Of a stretch of DNA of 36,131 nt, positions 1 through 7,399 are shown piece after piece. The translations under genes and the position numbers were made by a program. The DNA comes from Massilia sp. YIM B02763 (GTDB lineage Bacteria > Pseudomonadota > Gammaproteobacteria > Burkholderiales > Burkholderiaceae_D), in contig NZ_JASNRD010000028.1 in NCBI RefSeq assembly GCF_030412015.1, forward strand, positions 14,406 through 50,536, in the 5' to 3' direction. A model generated the notes under the pieces. That model made no database searches. It saw only the letters and a list, made by a program, of their open reading frames with translations, and had not been told where the DNA came from. Each line of letters begins with the position of its first letter. The stretch's first letter is position 1.

Positions 1-117
1 GCCGATTCGCTGCAGGAACAGGCGCAGGCGCTGGCCCACCTGGTCGACACCTTCCGCCTGGATGCCGGCCAGCAGCGCCTGGAACAGCGCCGCGTGCCGG
101 CACTGACGGCAGCTTAA
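1..117 (+). CDS. C-terminal tail of a methyl-accepting chemotaxis protein (partial, 5' end outside window)
   Basis: The first 38 codons run open from the window edge to a TAA stop. The tail reads as alternating Gln/Ala-rich helix (Q-E-Q-A-Q-A-L) followed by H-L-V-D-T-F-R-L, which is the typical end of the signalling-domain helix and the post-helix tail of beta-proteobacterial chemoreceptors, where a Val-x-x-Phe-(Arg/Lys)-Leu stretch closes the protein. Only the end is visible, so ligand specificity and topology cannot be judged. No CheA/CheW-binding hairpin tip lies inside the window. It could in principle be another coiled-coil protein, but the V-D-T-F-R-L ending makes a chemoreceptor the best reading. 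Confidence 0.65.
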   Translation, partial: ADSLQEQAQALAHLVDTFRLDAGQQRLEQRRVPALTAA

Positions 118-132
118 GAACGTATAAATACA

Positions 133-220
133 CGCCGCCCCCGCGCAGGCGGGGGTCCAATCGTGCATGCGTTATCGTGACGCGTACAGGAATTGGGCCC
201 CCGCCTGCGCGGGGGCGACG
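133..220. repeat. Palindromic intergenic repeat, copy 1 (REP/BIME-like)
   Basis: Two 28-base arms (133-160 and 193-220) are near-perfect inverted copies (core GCCCCCGC-GCAGGC-GGGGG plus a CCAA edge), separated by about 32 bases holding CGCATGC-like sequence. Its reverse complement aligns with the element at 19569-19655, including the loop motif CGCATGCA, so the two copies lie in opposite orientations. Translated in one frame the arm gives V-A-P-A-Q-A-G-A-Q, a phantom peptide often seen when such repeats are called as coding. It sits between the chemoreceptor end and the kinase gene end and could form a strong bidirectional hairpin that ends both transcripts. Confidence 0.8.
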
Positions 221-254
221 CTTTTGTGTTCAGCGTTTTTTACGTGGTACTTTT

Positions 255-2546
255 CTACAGCTCGCGCACGACCCTGAATCCCACGATGTCGTTCGACAGC
301 ACGGCCGAGAAGCCGTTGCGCAGCGCCGAGCGCAGGTAGCGCGGGTTGTACAGCCACGAGCCCCCGCGCAAAATGCGGCGGGCCTGGTCGCCGCCCTCTT
401 CCCAGGCGCTCCCGTCCGCCGGCGCGCCCTCGTAGTTGTCGTGCACGACGTCCTGCACCCATTCCCACACGTTTCCGTGCATGTCGCAAAGGCCCCAGGG
501 ATTGGCGGGATAGCTGCCAACCGGCGTCGTGCCGCCCCGGTATTCGCCGCGCGGCCCGCCGTTGTAGCTGAAGTTGCCGTCGTAGTTGGCCTGGTCGCTG
601 GTGATCGCGTCGCCGAACGAGAACGCCGTCTTCGTGCCGGCGCGGCACGCATACTCCCACTCGGCCTCGCTGGGCAGGCGGTAGGTCTTGCCGGTGGCCT
701 CGGAGAGCCAGCGCGCGTAGCGCACCGCATCGAACCAGTTCACGCCCACCACCGGATGGCGCGCGTCCTGCGGGAAGCCCGGAGCCTCCCAGTCGACGTC
801 GCCGCCCTGGGCCCAGCCGGTGGCCTGCACGAATGCGCGCCACTCGCCCACCGTCACCGGATAGCGCCCCATCGCCACCGGACGCGCGATGCCGACCCAG
901 TGCTGCGGCAATTCGCGCGCCAGCCAGCCCTTCTGGGCGCCCGCCTGCGTCGCGATCTTGCGCTCGTGCTCCGGAGAGCCCATCTGGAAGCGTCCCGTCG
1001 GCAGCACCACCAGTTCCGGGCCCTTCGAGGAACCGTCCAGGAAGCGGTCCCGCAATATGCCTTCGGTGAGCACGCCTTCCGTCTGCACCGGCACCGCGGC
1101 GCCCACGGGGTCGTCCGGCGGCGCGGCGGCGGCCGGCGCGGCGGTTTCGTCCTGGCCGGCGGCTTCGTGGCGCGCACGCTTCTGCTGCGCCAGCTGGGCG
1201 GCGGCCGCCTTCGCCAGCGCGGCCTTGCGCAGCGCTTCCTCGCGTTCCTGGCGCGCCTTTTCCGCCTCGATGGCGCGGCGCTCGTGCAGCTGGCGCCGCA
1301 ATTCTTCCTTGCGCGCCTGGCGCGCCTCCTCGGCCGCCGCCCGCGCCAGCCGTTCCTGTTCGCGGCGCTGGCGCTCGATCGCCGCCCTGGCGGCGGCCGT
1401 GGCCTCGGCCTGGACGCGGGCGCGCAATTCGGCGCGCCGGGTTTCCTCCTGCTCGCGCCGCGCAGCCTCCGCGCGCGCCGCGGCGTCGGCGGCCGCGCGG
1501 CGCTGCTCCTCGGCCCGGCGAGCCGCCTCGTCGCCCGCCGCCAGCAGGCGCTCCAGCCAGTCGCGCACGCTGGCGGGGCGCGCCTGCGCTTCCCAGGCGA
1601 AACCGGCCTGCAGCGCTTCCCACTGGGCGTCCAGCAATCCGTCGGGACGCGCGGGAACGTCGCCGGCCGCGCGGCGGTCGGCGAAGGGCATCGCCCCGGC
1701 CAGCATCTGGTACGCCATCACGGCCGTGGCGTACACGTCGAGGGCGCGGCCAGGCGCACCCTCCGCGCGGCCCGCTTCCGGCGCCCGGTAGCCCGCCGTG
1801 CCCGAGGTGGCCGGTGCTTCCATGCCTTGCGCCGTGCTGGCGCGGGCGCGCGCGGCGATCCCGAAGTCGAGCAGCTTGACGTCGCCGCCGGCGAGGAAGA
1901 CGTTGGCCGGCTTGATGTCGCGGTGCACGAGGCGGTGCTTGTCCCAGGCGTAGTCGAGCGCATCGGCCAGCGGCGCCAGCAGTTCCAGCGCGCGCGCCAG
2001 CGGCAGGCGTCCCTCGCGCGCCAGCAGGCTGTCCAGGTCCTCGCCCTCGAGGCATTCCATGATGATGAAATAGCTGGCCGTGGCCGGGTCGCGCGCCCAG
2101 TCGTAGACGCGCACGATGTGCTGGTGCGCCAGCTGGCGGGCCCTTGCCGCTTCCTCGACCAGCAGCCTGGCCCAGGCGCTCTGCTCGGTCAGCTGGGGCG
2201 GGAGGATCTTCAAGGCCACGCGCGCGCTGTGTCCCAGCTCGGCGTGGGTGGCGAGGTCCGTGGCTTCCCACACCTGGCCCATGCCGCCGTACGCGATCAG
2301 GCCCTCGAGCCGGTAACGGCGGTTCGGCGGGCCGACCTCCTGGCCCGCCATGAGGCCGATCTCCGTGCTGGAGCGCGCCAGTCCGGGATCGGTGGCGGTG
2401 GAACTGGCGGCGGACGCCGAGGGCGCCGCCGCATAGGCCGCGTCCAGGATCGCGTTCTTGCGGCTGTCGAATTCCTGGCGGCTGAGCAAGCCGTCTTCGT
2501 GCAGCGCGCGCAGTTCGCGCAGCTTGTCCATCGCCGTCTGCATCAT
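255..2546 (-). CDS. SHOCT-like / Ser-Thr protein kinase / coiled coil / SUMF1-like fusion protein
   Basis: A 763-aa multidomain protein. Residues 6-35 resemble a SHOCT segment (L-x-x-L-H-E-D-G-L-L-S-x-x-E-F). Residues 78-345 are a Hanks-type kinase with Gly-rich loop AYGGMGQV, the ATP-binding Lys in VALK (about 113), catalytic HRDIKPANV (Asp210), DFG (227-229) and a YRAPE activation-segment end, so it should be active. Residues about 345-475 are an Ala/Glu/Arg-rich coiled coil. Residues about 505-760 are an FGE-sulfatase (SUMF1) fold with DMHGNVWEW and RILRGGSW; the paired catalytic cysteines of true formylglycine-generating enzyme are absent here (RGGSW-LYNPRYLRS), so a binding role is more likely. 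There is no transmembrane helix. It is the last gene of the minus-strand operon. Its ATGATG start overlaps the upstream TGA (2543-2546), implying translational coupling. The substrate is probably encoded in the operon (inference). Confidence 0.9.
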   Translation of the reverse strand: MMQTAMDKLRELRALHEDGLLSRQEFDSRKNAILDAAYAAAPSASAASSTATDPGLARSSTEIGLMAGQEVGPPNRRYRLEGLIAYGGMGQVWEATDLATHAELGHSARVALKILPPQLTEQSAWARLLVEEAARARQLAHQHIVRVYDWARDPATASYFIIMECLEGEDLDSLLAREGRLPLARALELLAPLADALDYAWDKHRLVHRDIKPANVFLAGGDVKLLDFGIAARARASTAQGMEAPATSGTAGYRAPEAGRAEGAPGRALDVYATAVMAYQMLAGAMPFADRRAAGDVPARPDGLLDAQWEALQAGFAWEAQARPASVRDWLERLLAAGDEAARRAEEQRRAAADAAARAEAARREQEETRRAELRARVQAEATAAARAAIERQRREQERLARAAAEEARQARKEELRRQLHERRAIEAEKARQEREEALRKAALAKAAAAQLAQQKRARHEAAGQDETAAPAAAAPPDDPVGAAVPVQTEGVLTEGILRDRFLDGSSKGPELVVLPTGRFQMGSPEHERKIATQAGAQKGWLARELPQHWVGIARPVAMGRYPVTVGEWRAFVQATGWAQGGDVDWEAPGFPQDARHPVVGVNWFDAVRYARWLSEATGKTYRLPSEAEWEYACRAGTKTAFSFGDAITSDQANYDGNFSYNGGPRGEYRGGTTPVGSYPANPWGLCDMHGNVWEWVQDVVHDNYEGAPADGSAWEEGGDQARRILRGGSWLYNPRYLRSALRNGFSAVLSNDIVGFRVVREL

Positions 2547-4564
2547 CCCCTGGCCGGCAACGCCGCGCCGCAGTCGGCGCAGAAACGGTCATCGGGGCGC
2601 GCGGCCGCATGGCCGCAGCGCGCCGCGCCAGGCGCCGCCGCCAGCAGGCCGGCGCCGAGGCTGGCCTGGGTGGACAGCGCCGCCTTGTTGACGTCGTTCT
2701 GGCGGTCGAGCAGGTCGAGCTGGTGGCGGCGATCCTTGTCCACCTCGCGCTCGCGCCGCTGGCGCTCTTCCTCGACCTCGACGCGGGCCAGCGCCATCGC
2801 TTCCTGCGGCGTCATACCCGCGAGCGCGGCCAGCTGGTCGGCGTCCATGCCGGCATGCACGCGCGTCTTGAGCAGCTCGGCCAGCAGCGCGGCATTCGGT
2901 TCCGGCGCGAACGCCAGCTTGGCGGCGTCGTCGAGCGCGCCGAGCGTCTCCATGCGCTGCAGCTCGTGGCGGCGCTGCGCATCCTGCTCTTCCAGGCGCA
3001 GCCCCGTGCGCGTGCGTTCCGCATCCAGCAGCACTTCCTGCTCGCGCCGCGCCAGCAGCGCATCGGCCTCGATCGTGCGCAGCAGCTTGTCGTGGCGCGA
3101 CTCGGTGTCGAGCGCCTCGATGCGCCGGCGCAGCTGGGCATCGTCCCATTCGATGCCGCGCTCGGCCTCGCGCCGGCGGGCGGCGTTGGCCAGCTCCAGC
3201 TGCTTCAGGCGCCCCGCATGCTCCTCGGCGTCGATCGCGCGCGCGCGCCGGGCCGCGTCCTGCTCGGCCTCGTGCAGGCGCGCCAGCTCGGCGCGCTGGC
3301 GCGCGGCATCCTCGATCTGCCTGGCCTGCTCGATCTTGTTGCGGATCTGCTGCTGCAGCAGCTGGTGCGTGAAGCGCTGCGCCGCCACCGTGCGCGCCTG
3401 CGCCGCGTCGGCCTGGGTCAGCGCGACCTCCTCGCGCATGCGCAATGCGGCCAGTTCGCGCAGGTGCGTCCATTCCGCGTCCTGGTCCATGCGCGCCCCG
3501 CGTTTCTGCGCCAGCTCGTGCTCCAGCTCCGCGACCAGGTCCTGGGCGCCGCGCTCGATCGCCTGCTTGCGCGTGCGCGATTCGACGATGCGGCCGTACA
3601 GCTCGATCTCGCGGGCGCGGATCGCCTGGGCCCGTTCCGCATTTTGCAGCGACAGCTCGGCACGCTCCAGGCCGTGCTCCTGGCGCAGCTCGGTGCGCTT
3701 GTGGCGCAGGCGGTAGTCCTGCTCCTCGCGCCGGATCTTGCGCCACTCTCCCTCGGTATACAGCGTGTCCAGCTGGGCCGCATGCTCGATGCGCACGCGC
3801 GCCTCGTCCGCGGCGAGCCACAGGCTGGCGATGCGCTGGCGGTTGGCGTCGAAGCGGTCGTGGCGCAGCGCCAGCGTCTCCACGCGCACGACGGCCAGGC
3901 CGTGATCGGCCAGCAGCAGCGCCAGCCCGCCCTGCAGGTGCTGGTCCAGTTCCGGGCGCAGCTCGGCGCGGCCGGCCATGTCGCGCAGCGAGCGCGCCGC
4001 GACGAACTCCGCGGCCAGCTGGCGCAGCGGCGCCGCCAGCAGCTCGCGCAGCTGGGCCGCGCCGATGGTGCCCGGCATGGTCATGAAATGGCGCGCGAAC
4101 GCGGGGACGTTCTCGATGCGCAGCTGCAGCACGAGGCGCGCGCTCACCATCAGGTGCTCGGCGCTGGGCAGGTCGTCGAAGTCGAAGTCCACCGGCAGCG
4201 CGCTGCTGCGCGTGACGAGGATCTCGGCGTGCTGGTCGCGCAGCAGGTGGTTCAGGCGCGTGAAGAATCCCTCGATCTCGTATTCGCCCTGCGGCACCTC
4301 GGTGGCCTGTTCGCCCTGCAGGATGAAGGCCCTGGCGGTGGCGGGCACGCGCAGCGTCTTGACGAACACGCCCGACAGCTCGCGCACGCCAAAGAACACG
4401 GCCAGTTCGTCCGGGCCCGGCATCCAGCGGTTGTCCACCAGCACGGGGGGATTGCGCGGCGCGCCCAGGGTGAGGCCGCAGCCGGCGCAATAGCCGTCCG
4501 CCGCGTGGTGCCTGCGGTCGCAGCGCGGGCAGCTTGCGCCGCCGAATCCGAACATCTTCACCAT
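2543..4564 (-). CDS. SPFH/band-7-like protein with zinc ribbons at both ends and a long coiled coil
   Basis: 673 aa from ATG 4564, chosen because a GGAG lies six bases upstream; a GTG one codon earlier (4567) sits too close. The N-terminus has a zinc ribbon (Cys12-x2-Cys15, Cys26-x2-Cys29). Residues about 40-250 look like an SPFH domain of the virion-core/YdjI type (conserved V-F-V-K-T-L, E-I-E-G-F-F, then L-R-I-E-N-V-P-A-F and G-L-A-V-V-R-V-E-T-L-A-L). Residues about 250-600 are strongly charged coiled coil. The C-terminus carries a second Cys/His ribbon (RCGH...FCADCG). SPFH proteins oligomerise as membrane-associated scaffolds, and Bacillus YdjI works with PspA-like proteins in envelope stress. 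The gene overlaps the kinase gene, suggesting scaffold and kinase act together. The domain call rests on pattern recognition only. Confidence 0.75.
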   Translation of the reverse strand: MVKMFGFGGASCPRCDRRHHAADGYCAGCGLTLGAPRNPPVLVDNRWMPGPDELAVFFGVRELSGVFVKTLRVPATARAFILQGEQATEVPQGEYEIEGFFTRLNHLLRDQHAEILVTRSSALPVDFDFDDLPSAEHLMVSARLVLQLRIENVPAFARHFMTMPGTIGAAQLRELLAAPLRQLAAEFVAARSLRDMAGRAELRPELDQHLQGGLALLLADHGLAVVRVETLALRHDRFDANRQRIASLWLAADEARVRIEHAAQLDTLYTEGEWRKIRREEQDYRLRHKRTELRQEHGLERAELSLQNAERAQAIRAREIELYGRIVESRTRKQAIERGAQDLVAELEHELAQKRGARMDQDAEWTHLRELAALRMREEVALTQADAAQARTVAAQRFTHQLLQQQIRNKIEQARQIEDAARQRAELARLHEAEQDAARRARAIDAEEHAGRLKQLELANAARRREAERGIEWDDAQLRRRIEALDTESRHDKLLRTIEADALLARREQEVLLDAERTRTGLRLEEQDAQRRHELQRMETLGALDDAAKLAFAPEPNAALLAELLKTRVHAGMDADQLAALAGMTPQEAMALARVEVEEERQRREREVDKDRRHQLDLLDRQNDVNKAALSTQASLGAGLLAAAPGAARCGHAAARPDDRFCADCGAALPARG

Positions 4565-4673
4565 CACCGTCTCCTTCTTGCCCTGTGCAACCGGCGGATT
4601 CTAGCAGCCGGCCGCGAAATCCGGCGTACGCACCGCCGTGCGCACGCCCGCGCATACCCCGCCTGTCGCCTGT

Positions 4674-5699
4674 CTATATGATGCCGATCCGTTCCACGCA
4701 GGCCAGGCTGGCGCCGGCCGCGGCGATGCCGGCGGCGAAGCCCTGCGGCAGGCCGTCCTGCCAGGCGCGCGGCAGCAGGATGCGGTCGCCCGGCGCCGCC
4801 TCGCGCAGCAGCAGCGCGCACTTCGGTGCCAGGCCCTCGACCGTCTCGACGCGGCCCGCATGCCAGGCGTCCGAGCATCCCGTCGCCAGCAGGCGCCCGC
4901 GCGGGACGAACTCGCGCCCGCGCGCGATGCGGTCGGCCAGCACCAGCGCCAGTTCGTAGGAACGGCCCTGGAAGCGCCCGGCGCCGAAGCGTACGGTGGT
5001 GCGCCAGCGGCCCAGGCCGCGTCCATCGAAATGGCGCGCCGCCGCCAGCGCCTGGCGCACGGCCAGCTGAAGCGCCGCGTCCTGGCCCGGCACGGCGATG
5101 GATTGCTCCTCGTCCTCTGCCGCTTGCCCGTCGCGCGCCAGCGGATGGACGCTGACCTCGACCCAGCACAGGCTGTCGGCCACGCCGCCGCTGTGCAGGG
5201 GGAACCAGGCGCGCGCGCTCGACACGGCCGCCGCCGGGTCCGGATGGCCCAGCAACTGGCCCAGGTGGGACAGGCCGTCGGGCCCGCCCAGCAGCGTGCC
5301 GGCCGGCGCCCCATCGATGCCGTGACCGTCGACGCGGCCCAGTTGCCAGCTGTCCGACCAGCCGTTGGCGACGATCTCGCCGCGCGGCTGCCACAGGCCG
5401 CGCACCATGCGGTCGGCCAGCACCAGCGCCAGTTCCCAGTCGCGCTCCACGTTTTGTCCACCAGCCGCGGGCAGCCGGTCGATGCCCAGCACGACCTGGT
5501 CGCGGCTGTCGATGCGCGCTTCCGTGTGGCGCGCCAGGCGCACCACTTCGGCCATGCGCTCGGCCAGGCGGGCGTCGCCGGGGGCGGTGCACTTGACGTC
5601 GGCGCGGCCGTCGCGGCTGCGGCGCGTGGCCGTCACGGTCAGCAGCGTGCCGTCGGCCAGCCGGCTGCGGCAGATCGCCTGGCTGGGTGCGGCGCTCAT
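4674..5699 (-). CDS. Tandem-repeat protein with two ChlI/Lon-protease-like (S16-fold) units, probably non-catalytic
   Basis: 341 aa. Two halves repeat the same pattern: a beta-rich start, then (W/Y)ELALVLADR-hydrophobic-x-RG, a G-(E/R)-(I/L)-x-A-x-G-x-SD-x-W-x-x-GRV block, then a turn. The second half continues V-E-G-L-A-P-K-C-A-L-L-L...D-R-I-L-L-P. This matches the order of Lon S16 and ChlI/ComM N-terminal domains (DL-x-x-AL-x-LA, GEL-x-L-x-G-x-V, VGG-x-x-K, vlvP). The canonical G-x-S-A-G nucleophile is missing in both halves, so peptidase activity is doubtful. It sits in the operon with four bases of overlap to the gene above (5696-5699) and about 110 bases before the SPFH gene. The fold assignment is inference; without it this is a conserved hypothetical. 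Confidence 0.7.
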   Translation of the reverse strand: MSAAPSQAICRSRLADGTLLTVTATRRSRDGRADVKCTAPGDARLAERMAEVVRLARHTEARIDSRDQVVLGIDRLPAAGGQNVERDWELALVLADRMVRGLWQPRGEIVANGWSDSWQLGRVDGHGIDGAPAGTLLGGPDGLSHLGQLLGHPDPAAAVSSARAWFPLHSGGVADSLCWVEVSVHPLARDGQAAEDEEQSIAVPGQDAALQLAVRQALAAARHFDGRGLGRWRTTVRFGAGRFQGRSYELALVLADRIARGREFVPRGRLLATGCSDAWHAGRVETVEGLAPKCALLLREAAPGDRILLPRAWQDGLPQGFAAGIAAAGASLACVERIGII

Positions 5700-6814
5700 G
5701 CGGCCTCCCCTGCCGGACTAGCCTGCACGTGGGCGGCTACCGCGCGCCGGCCGGCGCAGTCGGCCTCCAGGTTCGCGACGATGCGCTCGGCCTCGTCGTA
5801 CAGCTCGCCCAGCGCGGCGTCGCCCATCGGCGCTGCCTGCCCGCCCTGGTGCATGCGTGCGAGCAGCGCCCAGGCCTCGTCCAGCGCCACCGTGGCGCGC
5901 CGGCTGTGGCGCGCGCGGCGCAGCTGGCCGCCCGCGTCGAGCGGCTGGCCCGGCGCCGCCAGCGCCAGCGCCGGCATCGCGTTCGCGCCGACGCTGAGCA
6001 GGTCCAGGCGCTGCAGCAGCGCCTGCTGGCGCCGGAACAGGTCCTGGCCGGACGGCAGCGCCGCCCCGCGCAGGCCGCACATGAGGCACGGCAGTTCCAG
6101 GAACAGGCGGCGCAGCGCGCGCGCGTCGGCCACGGCCGGCTCGAAGCGCTCGCCGGCCTCGTGGGGGAGCGCGGGGAAGGACAGCGCGGACGGCGCGGAC
6201 GGCGCGCCGTCCACCGCCCGGGTCGCGGGCTGCCCGGCCGCACGCGCGGCCAGCAGCGCCGCATGGTCGCGCGACTCGCCCAGGTCCACGGGCACGCAAT
6301 CGTCGACGGTCAGGCCGAAGCGCATGTACAGCAGCTGGTTCAGGCCCTGGCGGAACGCGTTCCACTCTTCGATCGTCGTGCACGGCGGCAGGTCGAGGCC
6401 GCCCTGCGCCAGCTCGCGCTGCAGCGCGGCCTCGACGGCGCGGCCCAGCTCCGCCAGGTCCAGCCGTCCGGCCGCCTCGGCCGACAGGTAGAGATCGAAG
6501 CGCTGCTGCGCCAGCGCTTCCGTGGCATCCACGGCGAAGCTGGTGCGCAGGCCCAGTTCCGGCGCCTGGGGAAGCGGCACCAGGTCGACCGTGTACGGCC
6601 CCGGATGATAGGTCCAGGCCAGTTCGCCGTCGCGCAGGGGCACGGGCTTGCCGGCGGCCGTCGTGGCGCGGCGCGTGCGCCCGTCCGTGTCGATGATCAC
6701 GACCGGACATCCCGGCGGCGCGGCGCAGCCGGCACGCATGGGCAACGCAACCGCCGAGCGGCCCAGTTCGCAGGCCTCGGCGGGCGGCGCGGCGCGTTTG
6801 AAGAATCCGATCAT
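5696..6814 (-). CDS. Divergent SPFH-like protein of the kinase operon
   Basis: 372 aa, start ATG 6814. After a short basic start (MIGFFKRA) and a beta-rich region, residues about 75-175 follow the layout of the neighbouring zinc-ribbon SPFH protein: a strand pattern ending L-R-T-S-F-A-V, an amphipathic helix region (A-L-Q-R-E-L), then R-F-G-L-T-V-D-D-C-V-P-V-D-L-G, comparable with the H-G-L-A-V-V-R-V-E-T-L strand there. The second half is helical and Ala/Leu-rich with a C-L-M-C-G motif near residue 242, possibly half a metal site. It lacks the long coiled coil. It overlaps the tandem-repeat gene by four bases (ATGA) and follows the 189-aa gene by 15 bases. The SPFH call is tentative; no catalytic motif is visible. 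Confidence 0.7.
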   Translation of the reverse strand: MIGFFKRAAPPAEACELGRSAVALPMRAGCAAPPGCPVVIIDTDGRTRRATTAAGKPVPLRDGELAWTYHPGPYTVDLVPLPQAPELGLRTSFAVDATEALAQQRFDLYLSAEAAGRLDLAELGRAVEAALQRELAQGGLDLPPCTTIEEWNAFRQGLNQLLYMRFGLTVDDCVPVDLGESRDHAALLAARAAGQPATRAVDGAPSAPSALSFPALPHEAGERFEPAVADARALRRLFLELPCLMCGLRGAALPSGQDLFRRQQALLQRLDLLSVGANAMPALALAAPGQPLDAGGQLRRARHSRRATVALDEAWALLARMHQGGQAAPMGDAALGELYDEAERIVANLEADCAGRRAVAAHVQASPAGEAA

Positions 6815-6829
6815 GCTGTCCTCATGGTC

Positions 6830-7399
6830 TCAAGCGGGAGCGACGGAAAACGCCGCCCCGTGTTCCTGCAGGTGGGCGGACGGCGTGCCGGCGAACGGCC
6901 AGGCGGCCTCGCACTCGCCGTCGGCATCCAGGCAGCCTTCCAGCACCGTCCGGCCAGCGCCGTCCAGCACCCGCAGCGGCGCGCGGTCGGCCAGCAGCGC
7001 ACCGGCGAACGGCGCCTGCGGGGCCAGCTGCAGGATCGCGCGCCAGCCGTCGCCGCCAGCGGCCACCAGGTGCAGCGTCCACCAGCCGTCGTCCGTGTGC
7101 AGCAGCAGCTTGTCGCCCGTGCCCGCGCGCGTGCTGGCGGCGCGCAGCATGCCGCGGCTGCCCCGCCAGCGTGCCGGGGCCTGCCGCGCGCGCCGTTCCA
7201 GCGCCAGGTGGCGCAACCGGCGCGCCGTCAGGGGCGACGCCTGCAGCGCCGCGCGTTCGCCTTGCGTCAAGGGACGGCTGCCGTCCAGCGCGGCGGCCAG
7301 CGTCGCGTCGTCCAGCACCAGCCGGTCGCCCTCGACGCGGCGTCCCAGCAGCAGGCTCTCCTCCAGCCTGCGCGTCGTCGACATTCCCTTGCTATCCAT
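6830..7399 (-). CDS. Conserved hypothetical protein of the kinase operon (189 aa)
   Basis: The start is ATG 7399 because GAGGAGG lies about nine bases upstream; a second ATG at 7384 has no properly spaced site. It overlaps the upstream gene by eight bases. Residues about 15-75 are helical and contain L-T-Q-G-E-R-A-A-L-Q-A-S-P-L-T-A-R-R-L-R-H-L-A, a layout seen in the cytoplasmic heads of some anti-sigma factors. The rest is beta-rich with regularly spaced Trp (DGWWTLHLV, DGWRAILQL), like a small beta-sandwich or SH3-like barrel. There are no membrane segments. Its position directly after a gene with a C-terminal helix-turn-helix would fit a regulator/anti-regulator pair, but that is speculation. 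I do not recognise a named family. Confidence 0.75.
   Translation of the reverse strand: MDSKGMSTTRRLEESLLLGRRVEGDRLVLDDATLAAALDGSRPLTQGERAALQASPLTARRLRHLALERRARQAPARWRGSRGMLRAASTRAGTGDKLLLHTDDGWWTLHLVAAGGDGWRAILQLAPQAPFAGALLADRAPLRVLDGAGRTVLEGCLDADGECEAAWPFAGTPSAHLQEHGAAFSVAPA

Noticed and set aside
255..1030. True formylglycine-generating (sulfatase-activating) enzyme
   Set aside because: Catalytic Cys pair missing, fused to a kinase, and no sulfatase nearby.
177..3716. A 1179-codon open frame on the plus strand opposite the kinase and SPFH genes
   Set aside because: High GC makes long antisense frames common. Its translation is Arg/Ala/Gly-rich with no domain, while the minus strand shows clear kinase, SUMF1 and zinc-ribbon motifs.
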